This document shows, one piece after another, positions 37,255 to 51,709 of a DNA stretch of 64,000 nucleotides. Source of the DNA: Deinococcus grandis (GTDB lineage: Bacteria; Deinococcota; Deinococci; Deinococcales; Deinococcaceae); assembly GCF_001485435.1 (NCBI RefSeq), contig NZ_BCMS01000001.1, positions 443,501 through 507,500 on the forward strand. The letters are read 5' to 3'. How positions within the stretch are numbered: the stretch's first letter is position 1; each line of letters begins with the position of its first letter. The translations under genes were made by a program, and so were the position numbers. Under the pieces are notes generated by a model that worked only from the letters and a program-made list of their open reading frames with translations, made no database searches and had not been told where the DNA came from.

Positions 37255-39152
37255 GGCTGCGGCCACTCCTGGCTCAGGCGCAGCCAGTTGCCCAGCAGGG
37301 TGCGGCCGGCTGGACTCAGGACGCTCTCCGGGTGGAACTGCACGCCCCACGCGGGAACGCCGGGGACGGCCAGGGCCATGACCTCGCCGTCCCGGCTGGT
37401 CGCGGTGACCAGTTCGGGGGGCAGGCCGCGCACGACCAGCGAGTGATACCGCCCGAACGGCGCGTCCGGCGGCACGTTCCGGAAGAGGCCGGTGCCGTCG
37501 TGCCGGGCGTGCTCGGGTCGGCCATGGACGGGCTGGGCGCGTTCCACCCGCCCGCCGAGCACCTGCCCGAGCGCCTGATGCCCCAGGCACACGCCCAGCA
37601 GCGGAATGCGCCGGTCCAGGCACGCGCGGGTCAGGGCCAGCGTGACCCCGCTGGTGTCGGGCGTGCCGGGGCCGGGGCCGACGAGCACGGCGTCGGGGTT
37701 CGTGCCGAGCAGGTCCTCGAGGCCCTCGTGCTGGCCGCGCACGTCCACCTTTGCCCCCAGCGCGAGCAGGTCGTGCGCGAGGTTCCACGTGAACGAGTCG
37801 CGGTTGTCCAGCAGCAGCACCCGCGCGCCCGTGCGGGACGTGGCGGGCGGTGGCGCCCAGGGCGTGCCGGGCACCGGGGGCTGCGGCGGCTGCGCGGGGC
37901 GGCCCGGCATGCCCGCCAGGACGCTCAGGAGCGCCTGCGCCTTGTGCACGGTTTCCTGTGCCTCGCAGGCAGGGTCGGCGTCGATGACGGTGCCGCCGCC
38001 CGCGCGGACCTCCACCGTCCAGCCGCCCTCCGTGCGGGTGAACGCGGCGGTGCGGATCAGGATGTTCACGTCCACCAGCGGCCCGCTGACGATGCCCAGC
38101 CCGCCGGTGTACCAGCCGCGCGGGCCGGGTTCGAGGTCGCGGGTGACCTCCATCACGCGCTCCTTCGGGGCGCCGGTGATCGTCCCGCCGGGGAAGGTGG
38201 CGGCCAGCACGTCCCGCAGCGTCACCCCAGTGCGCGCGCGGGCCTGGACCTCGGACACGAGGTGCATCACGTGGCTGTACCGCTCGACGAGCATCAGGTC
38301 CGGCACGGTCACGCTGCCCGGCGCGGCCACGCGACCCAGGTCGTGCCGCACGAGGTCCACCAGCATGGTGTGCTCCGCGACCTCCTTCGGACTGGCGCGC
38401 AGTTCCGCCTCGAACGCCGCGTCCTCCTCGGGCGTGTCGCCGCGTCGGCGGGTCCCGGCGATGGGCCGCGCGCTCAGGTCGTCCCCGGCCCAGCGGACCA
38501 GCCGTTCCGGACTGCACGACACCACGACCTCCGACCCCAGGTCCGCGAAGGCCATGAACGGACTGGGGTTCACGTCGCGCAGGCGCAGGTACGCGGCCAG
38601 CGGGTCCCCCTGCGCGGCCGCCCGCACGCCGCGCGAGAGGTTCACCTGATACACCTCGCCCGCGCGGATCAGCTCCTGCACGGCCCGCACGCCCGCCGGG
38701 TAGTCCACGTCGTCCGCGCCGAACGCCCCCACGCTCAGGGTCGGCTCGGGCGGCAGCGGCGCTCCCAGCAGCGCCGCCCAGTCCAGGTGCGGCTCGCCCA
38801 CCACGCTCAGGGTGCCCGCCGCGCGGTCCCACACGAGGCCCGACGGGTACTCGCCCCACCACATCGCCTCGCCCCGGGGCGCGTGAGCGGCCAGCCCGAA
38901 GGTCCGAGCCGCCTCGTACTTCAGGCCACCCAGCCACGCCGGGAACACCGCGCCGCCCGCGGGCCGGTCCGGCAGGTCGGGCGTGACCCGCACCGGCGCG
39001 GCACTCAGGAACGACTGCGCGCCGTACGCCACGACCGGACCCAGCGATTCCAGCAGCACTGCGCCCGGCAGGCCCGCCGCGCGCACCCGCCGCAGCACCT
39101 CCGCCGGACTGAGCATGGGCAGGGCAGGGGAGGAGGTCGGGCTCGCGTTCAC
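37251..39152 (-). CDS. pabB: Fused aminodeoxychorismate synthase PabB-PabA
   Basis: 633 residues. Residues 1-410 are the chorismate-binding component I (SPERLVRWAGDDLSARPIAGTRRRGDTP, GTITGAPKERVME). Residues 440-633 are the glutamine amidotransferase: VLLLDNRDSFTWNL, GVCLGHQALG with the nucleophile Cys, and FHPESV. Most fused forms elsewhere are PabA-PabB; here component I comes first. GTG start at 39152 overlaps the hydrolase stop (GTGA) and also has TAGAAT 7 nt upstream. Confidence 0.92.
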   Translation of the reverse strand: MNASPTSSPALPMLSPAEVLRRVRAAGLPGAVLLESLGPVVAYGAQSFLSAAPVRVTPDLPDRPAGGAVFPAWLGGLKYEAARTFGLAAHAPRGEAMWWGEYPSGLVWDRAAGTLSVVGEPHLDWAALLGAPLPPEPTLSVGAFGADDVDYPAGVRAVQELIRAGEVYQVNLSRGVRAAAQGDPLAAYLRLRDVNPSPFMAFADLGSEVVVSCSPERLVRWAGDDLSARPIAGTRRRGDTPEEDAAFEAELRASPKEVAEHTMLVDLVRHDLGRVAAPGSVTVPDLMLVERYSHVMHLVSEVQARARTGVTLRDVLAATFPGGTITGAPKERVMEVTRDLEPGPRGWYTGGLGIVSGPLVDVNILIRTAAFTRTEGGWTVEVRAGGGTVIDADPACEAQETVHKAQALLSVLAGMPGRPAQPPQPPVPGTPWAPPPATSRTGARVLLLDNRDSFTWNLAHDLLALGAKVDVRGQHEGLEDLLGTNPDAVLVGPGPGTPDTSGVTLALTRACLDRRIPLLGVCLGHQALGQVLGGRVERAQPVHGRPEHARHDGTGLFRNVPPDAPFGRYHSLVVRGLPPELVTATSRDGEVMALAVPGVPAWGVQFHPESVLSPAGRTLLGNWLRLSQEWPQP

Positions 39153-40273
39153 GCGCCGGATTCTAGCGGGGTGTCTGAGGGCTCACGCGGCCCCGCGTGC
39201 ACCGCGACCTTCGCCGCCAGGGTGCGGTAGAAGTCCGGCTGTTGCAGGTACGCCAGATGATCCGACCGGACCAGCCCGGACAGCGGGAAGGCCGTGTCGT
39301 GCGCGCCGGGCGCGATGCCCTGCGCGCGGAAACTCAGCAGGTCCGTGTACGCCCACACGTTCCAGAAGTACCCCAGCCGTCCCCCCGCGTGAGGGTCGGG
39401 GGTCGGGCCGCCCAGCGTGAAGCCCAGTTCGTGGAACGCGCCCACCTGACTGGCGCACGCGCACCAGAAGTCCACCCGCACCCCCGCGCCGTCCGGATCG
39501 GCGGGCAGGAACGCGTGCAGCGCGTCGAAGATCAGCTGCCCGCCCATCGAGTGCGTCAGGACCACCAGCGGCTCGTGCGGGTGGGTGCGGGCCGCGTGCG
39601 CCGCGCGCAGCCCGGCCAGGACCCGCTGCGGAATCGCGCCGGGCGCCTCGGGCGTGCCGCGCCCGTTCAGGTACGCCAAGACGTCCCCCATGAACAGCGG
39701 CACGAACGCCTCCAGCGGGCGGCGCACCTCGCGCATGGCGCGCTTCACGTTCCGCCGCCGCGCCCGCATCAGGCCGGGCGGCAGGTGCGGTTCCAGCCGC
39801 CGCGTCCGGCCCGGCAGGCGCGCCTGCGCCGCCGCGTCCAGCAGGCCCCAGCGTTCGGCGGGCGGCAGGTCCGCCAGCAGCGCCCGCACCCGCGCGTCGC
39901 GCGCCACGCCCCACGCCACGCGGATCACGCCCGGCCACTCCGCGACTGGATGCGCGGCGCGCAGGCGGCGTTCCAGCGCCTCGCCCAGCGCGTCCCCGTC
40001 CAGCGCCAGCGGGTCGGGTTCCGGGGCGACCTCGCGCTCGCGCGCCGCGCGGAACTGCCCACCCTGCGTGAAGTGCGCGCCCAGGTCCCCCCAGTACACC
40101 CGCTCGACGTGCACCGCGTCCGGCGCGTCCGGGTTCAGTGTGGGGGCGACGTGCTCGCGCAGCAGGCGCTGCACGCCGGGCCAGTCCACGCCCTGCGTCG
40201 CGCGGTGCAGGTCCTCCCAGCCCAGGTCGCCCTCCTCGCGGACGGCCACGCCATGCACGAACAGAACCGGCAT
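39149..40273 (-). CDS. Alpha/beta hydrolase-fold protein
   Basis: 374 residues. LFVHGVAV at the N-terminus (oxyanion strand) and THSMGGQLIFDAL with the nucleophile Ser identify a serine hydrolase; His and Asp are less clear. Not a known lipase by eye. Start at 40273 has TAGCAT 7 nt upstream (leaderless), back-to-back with the M24 promoter. Its stop overlaps the start of pabB-pabA. Confidence 0.8.
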   Translation of the reverse strand: MPVLFVHGVAVREEGDLGWEDLHRATQGVDWPGVQRLLREHVAPTLNPDAPDAVHVERVYWGDLGAHFTQGGQFRAAREREVAPEPDPLALDGDALGEALERRLRAAHPVAEWPGVIRVAWGVARDARVRALLADLPPAERWGLLDAAAQARLPGRTRRLEPHLPPGLMRARRRNVKRAMREVRRPLEAFVPLFMGDVLAYLNGRGTPEAPGAIPQRVLAGLRAAHAARTHPHEPLVVLTHSMGGQLIFDALHAFLPADPDGAGVRVDFWCACASQVGAFHELGFTLGGPTPDPHAGGRLGYFWNVWAYTDLLSFRAQGIAPGAHDTAFPLSGLVRSDHLAYLQQPDFYRTLAAKVAVHAGPREPSDTPLESGA

Positions 40274-40280
40274 GCCGCCC

Positions 40281-40296
40281 ATGCTACCGGTATCCT
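40281..40296. promoter_or_regulatory. Divergent back-to-back -10 boxes
   Basis: On the minus strand TAGCAT (40286-40281) serves the hydrolase start 40273; on the plus strand TATCCT (40291-40296) serves the peptidase start 40302. Only four bases (CCGG) separate them, so both genes appear leaderless from one 30-bp region. Confidence 0.6.
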
Positions 40297-40301
40297 GGCG
40301 C

Positions 40302-41507
40302 ATGGCCCCCAACACGGCAGTGAACGCCCTTCAGGACGGCAAGCGGCGGCAGGCGCAGGCCCTGCTCCGGGACGGCGAGGTCTGGCTGATCGCCGCGCGC
40401 GAGTCCGGCGTGCGCCCGGAACCGGCCCTGACGCTCGTGGCGGGCGTGGACGTCACCTGGGACAGCCTCTTCCTGCTGACCCGCAGCGAGGCGGTGGCGA
40501 TCGTGGGCCGCTTCGACGCGGACGCCGTGCCGCCCGGCTGGACCGTGCACGGCTACGACGCCGACCTGCGCGCCCTGCTGCGGGCCGAGGTGACGCGCCT
40601 GGCCGCGCGGCGGGTGCTGCTGAACATCAGCGAGGACGACCCGCTGTGCGACGGCCTGACGTCGGGCCTGGAACGCCGGGTGCGCGGCTGGCTGGAACCC
40701 GGCCCAGACCTGACTGGCGCGGACCTGCCCGATCTGGAGTGGGACAGCGCCGCGCCGTTGCTGGGCCAGCTCCGGTCCGTCAAGACGCCCGAGGAGCACG
40801 CCGCGATCCGGGAGGCGGTCGACCTGGCCGAGGCGCACCTGCGCGAGATGGCCGCCGCCGCCCGCCCCGGCTGGACGGAACGGGACGTCGCGGCGTTCCT
40901 GCACGGCCTGTGCCGCCGCGACGGCGCCGAGCCCTCCTGGGGCTGGGACGCCTGCCCGAACGTGCACATCGGCCCGGACAGCCGCCCCTCGCACGCGCCG
41001 CCCGGCGACCACGCCCTGCGCCCCGGATCGCTGCTGCACATCGACTACGGCGTGCGCCTGAACCACGGGTACTGCTCGGACATCCAGCGGGTGTACCGCC
41101 TGCCCGACGGCACCCCGGTGCCCAGGGAGGTGCAGGCCGCCTTCCGCGCCTGCTGGAACGCCATCCAGGCGGGGGCGGACGCCCTGCGCCCCGGCACGCC
41201 CGGTCACGCCGTGGACGCCGCCGCGCGCGCCGCGCTGGTCGCCGCCGGGTACCCCGAGTACCAGCACGCGCTGGGTCACGGCCTGGGCCGCGCCACGCAC
41301 GACGGCGGCACCCTGCTGGGCCCCCGCTGGCCCCGCTACGGGCAGACCGTCGAGGGACCCGTCCGCGCGGACGAGGTGTACACCCTGGAACTGGGCGTCA
41401 TGGTGCCCGGCCACGGCTTCATCGGACTGGAGGAGGACGTCGTGGTGCGTGACGGGCAGCCGCAGTGGCTGTCCGACCGGCAGGACGACTTGAAGCCCCT
41501 GGGCTGA
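40302..41507 (+). CDS. M24-family metallopeptidase (Xaa-Pro-type)
   Basis: 401 residues. Pita-bread domain from about 165: metal ligands in LLHIDYGVRL, GYCSDIQRV, LGHGLGRATHDGG (His), ELGVMVPG and GLEEDVV. N-terminal domain as in creatinase/prolidase. Probably cleaves N-terminal residues before proline, or a related amide. Leaderless start (TATCCT 5 nt upstream). Confidence 0.88.
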   Translation: MAPNTAVNALQDGKRRQAQALLRDGEVWLIAARESGVRPEPALTLVAGVDVTWDSLFLLTRSEAVAIVGRFDADAVPPGWTVHGYDADLRALLRAEVTRLAARRVLLNISEDDPLCDGLTSGLERRVRGWLEPGPDLTGADLPDLEWDSAAPLLGQLRSVKTPEEHAAIREAVDLAEAHLREMAAAARPGWTERDVAAFLHGLCRRDGAEPSWGWDACPNVHIGPDSRPSHAPPGDHALRPGSLLHIDYGVRLNHGYCSDIQRVYRLPDGTPVPREVQAAFRACWNAIQAGADALRPGTPGHAVDAAARAALVAAGYPEYQHALGHGLGRATHDGGTLLGPRWPRYGQTVEGPVRADEVYTLELGVMVPGHGFIGLEEDVVVRDGQPQWLSDRQDDLKPLG

Positions 41508-41512
41508 TACCG

Positions 41513-41595
41513 ATACCGATTGGATGGCTTATAAAGCCGCCGGGTCCGAGCGGATGCGACTCGTAGAGCTGCGCGGCAGAGGAGGGGCGTATGAG
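41513..41595 (+). repeat. Divergent relative of the 134-bp element
   Basis: ATACCGATACCGATTGGATGGC, AAGCC and CCGAGCGGATGCGACTCG match, with changes, the left half of the element in copy 3 orientation (hairpin end and CCGAGCGGAGCGAG segment); the right half is absent. Sits after the M24 gene. The rest of the gap to 41805 holds the hairpin at 41656 and nothing else recognised. Confidence 0.5.
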
Positions 41596-41655
41596 GGTGG
41601 GGCGGAGAGGTTCATCCCTTCAGGGCGGACCAGCGATGAACACGCCGTGTTGACT

Positions 41656-41690
41656 CCTCCCCCTTGATGGGGGTGGCCGGGAGGGGGTGG
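41656..41690. other. Palindrome CCCCCTTGATGGGGG
   Basis: CCCCC (41659-41663) and GGGGG (41669-41673) flank TTGAT, followed by TGGCCGGGAGGGGGTGG. Same type as the ribBA-ribH hairpins. Located downstream of the minus-strand phosphatase stop, so it may end that transcript. Confidence 0.5.
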
Positions 41691-41804
41691 GCAGGCATGG
41701 CGTCATGGACGACGTTTTCCGTGCCTGTCCCCTCTGGCGTTTGAACAGTGTCCGCACCGTTGACGACAGCCCGCGCAGACCGGGGCGGCGCTGACCTGGG
41801 GCGC

Positions 41805-42614
41805 TTACCGGGGGGGCGCGCCGGGCAGGTCCACCGGGCGGACCGGGACCGGCTCGCCGAAGCGGGCGTACTTGCGGCCCCGCGTGGGATCACCGCGCCC
41901 GCACAGCACTGTCACGGTCGGCAGGCCGTGCACGTTCACCTCGGCGATCGCCAGCCGTCCCGTGTCGTACGCGCCCAGGTCCAGGTACAGGTGGCGGCCC
42001 AGGCGGCAGGGGATCGGGACGGGCGTGTGCCCGTGCACCGAGTACGTGACGCCCTCGGGCAGCGGGAAGGGCCCCTCGAAGGGCCGCAGCCACAGCGCCG
42101 CCGACAGCGGGTTGGGGTGCTGCGGGTGCTTGACGGGCGGCGCGGCGTGCGACACGAGCACGCTGGGGTGGCTGGGCGGGTGGTCGTGGATCTCGCCGTC
42201 GGCGGTGACGTACACGACGCGCCGCAGGACACCCAGGTACTCCTCCAGCAGCGGCGGGAACTTCTCCAGGGTGAGGCTGCCCAGCTCGGCGCGGACCGTC
42301 TCGCCCCCGGCGCGCATCCACCACTGGAAGCCCTCCATGGCGCGGCGGTAGTCCCCGAGGTCGTGCGTGCCGAGGTACTGGCGGTAGTACTTCACGCCCT
42401 CCTGCATCATGCGTTCGTGGTTGCCCATCAGGAGCGTGGCGCGCCCGGCGCGGTGCAGGTCCATCAGGGTCTCCACGACCGGCATGGAGCGCGGCCCGCG
42501 GTCGATCGCGTCGCCCAGGGACAGGTAGTGGGCGTCCGGGTACTGGTGCAGCGCGGCGCGCAGCAGGTCGGGTCGGCCATGCAGGTCCGGGATGATCAGC
42601 ACCTGCCGGGTCAA
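41805..42614 (-). CDS. Metallophosphoesterase, PPP phosphatase type
   Basis: 269 residues. The ordered metal motifs PDLHG, GDAIDRGP, MGNHERM and VSHAAPP / HGHTPV are those of PPP serine/threonine phosphatases and diadenosine tetraphosphatase ApaH. No further domain. TTG start overlapping the upstream stop (TTGA). Substrate could be a protein or Ap4A. Confidence 0.87.
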   Translation of the reverse strand: MTRQVLIIPDLHGRPDLLRAALHQYPDAHYLSLGDAIDRGPRSMPVVETLMDLHRAGRATLLMGNHERMMQEGVKYYRQYLGTHDLGDYRRAMEGFQWWMRAGGETVRAELGSLTLEKFPPLLEEYLGVLRRVVYVTADGEIHDHPPSHPSVLVSHAAPPVKHPQHPNPLSAALWLRPFEGPFPLPEGVTYSVHGHTPVPIPCRLGRHLYLDLGAYDTGRLAIAEVNVHGLPTVTVLCGRGDPTRGRKYARFGEPVPVRPVDLPGAPPR

Positions 42615-42898
42615 GCGCGGTCCTCCGGGGTGTCGCCGTCGTGCTCGCCGTCGTGTTCATCGCTGAAGTCCAGCAGGGTCTGCTTGCTGCGTTCGCGCAG
42701 CTGCGCGGCGGCGCTCCCGTCGGGCGTGAACGTCACGTGGCCGCCTTCAAGAGTGACGCGGTACCCGGCGCCGTCGCTGGCGTCCGGGAGCCATTCGGCG
42801 GGCAGCTGGTAGGTGCGGCCGCGGCTGTCCTCCACGTCAGCGAGGCCCGCGTCCTCGTCGAGCACGTCGATGACCAGCAGTTCAGGCGGCACGTTCAT
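42611..42898 (-). CDS. DUF3006-like small protein
   Basis: 95 residues: MNVPPELLVIDVLDED, VEDSRGRTYQLPAEWLPDAS and YRVTLEGG match the DUF3006 beta domain; an acidic tail follows. Start with TAGACT 7 nt upstream (leaderless). Coupled to the phosphatase by overlapping stop and TTG start, hinting at a regulatory partner. Confidence 0.72.
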   Translation of the reverse strand: MNVPPELLVIDVLDEDAGLADVEDSRGRTYQLPAEWLPDASDGAGYRVTLEGGHVTFTPDGSAAAQLRERSKQTLLDFSDEHDGEHDGDTPEDRA

Positions 42899-42969
42899 GC
42901 GGGGCAGTCTAGCGCCTGCACCTTCCGGCGGACGACCCGTGCTGGGGCCGCCGGTGTAGGGTGCGCTTC

Positions 42970-43833
42970 ATGGTCACGAGGCGCGCGGTCCTGCGGTCCC
43001 TGCTCGGCGGGGGCGGCGCCCTGGCGCTGGGCGGCGGGGTGGGCGTGGCGCAGGGATACCGCTTCGGGGTGACCCGCCACGCCCGCGCCCTACCGGGGTT
43101 GCGCTCGCCGCTGCGCGCCGCGTTCCTGACGGACCTGCACCACGGGCTGTTCATCGGGGACGGCAGCGTGGCGGCGTGGGTGGACGCCGCGAACGACCTG
43201 CGCGCGGACGTGGTCCTGCTCGGGGGCGATCTGCTCGACGCTCGGCTGAACGACGTGCCGCCCGGGCTGCTGCGGCAGCTGGCGCGGCTGCGGGCGCCGC
43301 TGGGGACGTTCTCGGTGTGGGGCAACCACGACTACGGGAGTTTCGGACGGTACGCCAGCCGTCATTACGGCCCGGTCCGGGCGGACTGGGCGGCGCGCCG
43401 CGAACGCTTCGCGGGGCAGCTGGCAGGCGCGGGCGTGACGGTCCTGCGCGATGAGGGTCGGTCCCTGCGCGCCGACCTGTGGGTGGGCGGTACGGACGAC
43501 CTGTGGTTCGGGCAGCCGGACGTGACGGCGGCGCTGGCGGGCGCGGGCGCGCGGGCGACGCTGCTCGTCACGCACAACCCGGATCTGCTGCCTGCGCTGC
43601 CGCGTCCGGCGGGACTGGTGCTGTGCGGGCACACGCACGGCGGACAGGTGAGGTTGCCGGTGGTCGGTGCGTTACAGGTTCCCAGTGCCTTCGGGCAGCG
43701 GTACGCGATGGGCTGGGTCACGGGCGCCCATGACACCCCTGCGTACGTGAGTCGGGGCCTGGGCCTGAGTGGCCTGCCCGTCCGGAACCTGTGTGAACCG
43801 GAGATCGCGCTGTTCCAGCTGTCGCCCGCCTGA
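42970..43833 (+). CDS. Metallophosphoesterase with Tat-like signal
   Basis: 287 residues. The N-terminus has a twin-arginine-type region (TRRAVLRSLLGGGGALAL), then calcineurin-like motifs LTDLHHGLFIGD, LGGDLLD, GNHDYG and LCGHTHGGQ. Likely exported, similar to YkuE/YaeI lipid-A or phospholipid phosphoesterases. ATG 42970 has TAGGGT 7 nt upstream. Confidence 0.86.
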   Translation: MVTRRAVLRSLLGGGGALALGGGVGVAQGYRFGVTRHARALPGLRSPLRAAFLTDLHHGLFIGDGSVAAWVDAANDLRADVVLLGGDLLDARLNDVPPGLLRQLARLRAPLGTFSVWGNHDYGSFGRYASRHYGPVRADWAARRERFAGQLAGAGVTVLRDEGRSLRADLWVGGTDDLWFGQPDVTAALAGAGARATLLVTHNPDLLPALPRPAGLVLCGHTHGGQVRLPVVGALQVPSAFGQRYAMGWVTGAHDTPAYVSRGLGLSGLPVRNLCEPEIALFQLSPA

Positions 43834-43969
43834 CCGCGCAGGGTGGGATGGGGGCTTGCGGGGCGCCGTATTTTGTGTATGGCAGCGCTTCCAGATGATT
43901 GATACAGAGCGGAGCGCACTGCGCGGGTGAGTGACTGCGGCCGCCCGGTGACGCGAGCCCATTGCGCAG

Positions 43970-43989
43970 ATGACATGAACAGCTGTCAT
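43970..43989. promoter_or_regulatory. Inverted repeat upstream of gltB
   Basis: ATGACA (43970-43975) and TGTCAT (43984-43989) form a 6-bp-arm palindrome in an AT-richer stretch about 170 nt before gltB. The 328-nt gap 43834-44161 also holds TTTGGACCCGTTATAAAC and a GCCTGC/GCAGGC hairpin near 44110. It could bind a regulator of glutamate synthase; no such protein is identified. Confidence 0.4.
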
Positions 43990-44161
43990 TTGTTGCCGGT
44001 TTTCGCTCAAATCATGCACTTTGGTCGGAAAATGATGCGGGCCACCTTTGGACCCGTTATAAACAACGACCCTGCATAGACATGCGTCCGTCTGTATCGT
44101 GATCTCAGCAGCCTGCACCCCGCAGGCGGATGCGAGTCACGAGCGAGATGGGAGCGTCAAC

Positions 44162-48970
<4,809 letters not shown>

Positions 48971-48976
48971 CACTCC

Positions 48977-49005
48977 GCTCCGTTCAGTGCCGTGCTGAAC
49001 GGAGC
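48977..49005 (+). other. Strong hairpin between gltB and gltD
   Basis: GCTCCGTTCAG (48977-48987) and CTGAACGGAGC (48995-49005) form an 11-bp perfect stem with a 7-nt loop, no T run. The following CGAGCGGATGCGAGT matches the 134-bp element relatives at 41513 and the gltB leader (near 44127). Probably stabilises mRNA or trims gltD expression. Confidence 0.7.
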
Positions 49006-49162
49006 CGAGCGGATGCGAGTACGAGTCTGGACGGGACTCAGGAGATGGAACAGCATGGCAGCGCCCTTCTGACATGGTGTGGAATCGGATGAGTTCCGTC
49101 GAAGCCCCCTCCCAGCGCCCGCCCAACCCAGGCGGCGGGCGCTGCCCACCACCGGAGCACGC

Positions 49163-50626
<1,464 letters not shown>

Positions 50627-50636
50627 AAACAAGACC

Positions 50637-50682
50637 AGAAGGCCGCGCCGCCCCAGGCAGGGGAGAGGCGCGGCCTTCTCTT
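50637..50682 (+). terminator. Bidirectional terminator after gltD
   Basis: AGAAGGCCGCGCC (50637-50649) pairs with GGCGCGGCCTTCT (50667-50679), a 13-bp stem enclosing a second CCCC/GGGG hairpin, followed by TCTT. It ends gltD and can also end the minus-strand gene at 50692. Confidence 0.88.
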
Positions 50683-50691
50683 GCGGGGGCT

Positions 50692-51207
50692 TCAGGCGTC
50701 GTATCCGGCGACCGTCACCGTCTCTCCGCAGGCCTCGCAGATCCCCTCGGGTTGCCAGTCCAGAAAGACCCGCCCCAACGGTGCCTGACCCCGCGCGACG
50801 GCCACGGCCCCAAGCAGCCCAGCCAGCGTGTCCTCATCCAAGTCGTCTGTGACCGTCAGCGCACTCAGGGCGAGGGGGAGGAGACGGGTTTCACTTTCGG
50901 CGAGTTGTTCGCTCAGCCATGTGGGAGGCTCCGGATTCCGCTCCGTGTGTCGCAGGGCCAGGATCAGTGCGCTCAGGAGAATCCAATCGGTACGGTCCTC
51001 CGGCTCGGCATTCTCCGCCGCGTCCAGCAGATACGGGAGGCTGGCGTAGGAACCCAGATCAACGTCACCCTGGTGGTGCAGGGCGTCCCAGAGTTCAGGT
51101 GTCGGCGCGCCGGACAGGTCCCGCAGCAGTTCCGTGAAGTGTTCTGGTGTGCGGTATCCACCGTGCAGTTCGGCCCAGCGGGGATCGTTCAGCTCAAGGC
51201 GATTCAC
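50692..51207 (-). CDS. Immunity-like helical protein with C-terminal CxxC
   Basis: 171 residues. LNDPRWAELHGGYRTPEHFTELLR at the N-terminus and LHHQGDVDLGSYASLPYLLDA are patterns of helical immunity-type proteins. The end has ICEACGETV, a possible zinc site. GTG 51207 has TACACT 6 nt upstream (leaderless). No toxin partner. Related in style to the protein at 16876-17457. Confidence 0.7.
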   Translation of the reverse strand: MNRLELNDPRWAELHGGYRTPEHFTELLRDLSGAPTPELWDALHHQGDVDLGSYASLPYLLDAAENAEPEDRTDWILLSALILALRHTERNPEPPTWLSEQLAESETRLLPLALSALTVTDDLDEDTLAGLLGAVAVARGQAPLGRVFLDWQPEGICEACGETVTVAGYDA

Positions 51208-51229
51208 GACTGCAGTGTAGGTGGCCTGA

Positions 51230-51649
51230 TCAGGCTGGTCGGTGGAGGTTGACCTTGCCGCTGCTGAATTCGGCGGGGGCGCTGCTGTGTTCGTGGAGGA
51301 TCAGCCAGCCGTCGCCACTGCGGGTCAGGGTGAGGGTGATGCGGTTGTTCATGGTGCGCAGGCGTTCGCCGCTGGCGCTGAGGCCCGCGTAGGTGACGAA
51401 GGCGTGCACGAGGGCCATGTCGGGTGTGACGTGGGTGCGGATGTCGTCGAAGGTGACCTGCACCCGTTCGTCGCCCAGGCTGGCGAACCAGCTCTCGATC
51501 ATGCCGCGCCACTGCTGCTGGCCGTCGTACTGCCAGTGTTCCCACATGTCGTACACGGTGACGTGGGGGTGGTACAGGGCGAGCAGGGCCTCGGCGTCGC
51601 GGGCGTGGACGGCGTCGGCGTAGGCCTGGAGGAGGTGTTCGGGTGGCAT
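51230..51649 (-). CDS. SnoaL/NTF2-like protein
   Basis: 139 residues. LLQAYADAVHARDAEALLALY and VHAFVTYAGLSASGERLRTMNNRITLTL fit the cone-shaped NTF2 fold used for ketosteroid isomerase-type or binding proteins; activity cannot be predicted. Start with TACGGT 5 nt upstream (leaderless). It is followed by the immunity-like gene on the same strand. Confidence 0.78.
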   Translation of the reverse strand: MPPEHLLQAYADAVHARDAEALLALYHPHVTVYDMWEHWQYDGQQQWRGMIESWFASLGDERVQVTFDDIRTHVTPDMALVHAFVTYAGLSASGERLRTMNNRITLTLTRSGDGWLILHEHSSAPAEFSSGKVNLHRPA

Positions 51650-51709
51650 GGACTACCGTACCACTGATTGTGTGTGGGCGGAATAGGCTATCCTGACTAT
51701 GTTTTCTGC

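Noticed and set aside
37255..38937. Extension of pabC upstream by about 560 codons
   Set aside because: It is a shadow frame of pabB-pabA on the same strand; the GTGA overlap gives the real start.
41612..41893. Minus-strand frame after the M24 gene as a gene
   Set aside because: It overlaps the phosphatase end, crosses the hairpin and has no motif or start support.
49048..49071. Five-codon upstream reading frame before gltD
   Set aside because: ATG GCA GCG CCC TTC TGA exists, but it is too short and has no supporting pattern such as regulatory codons.
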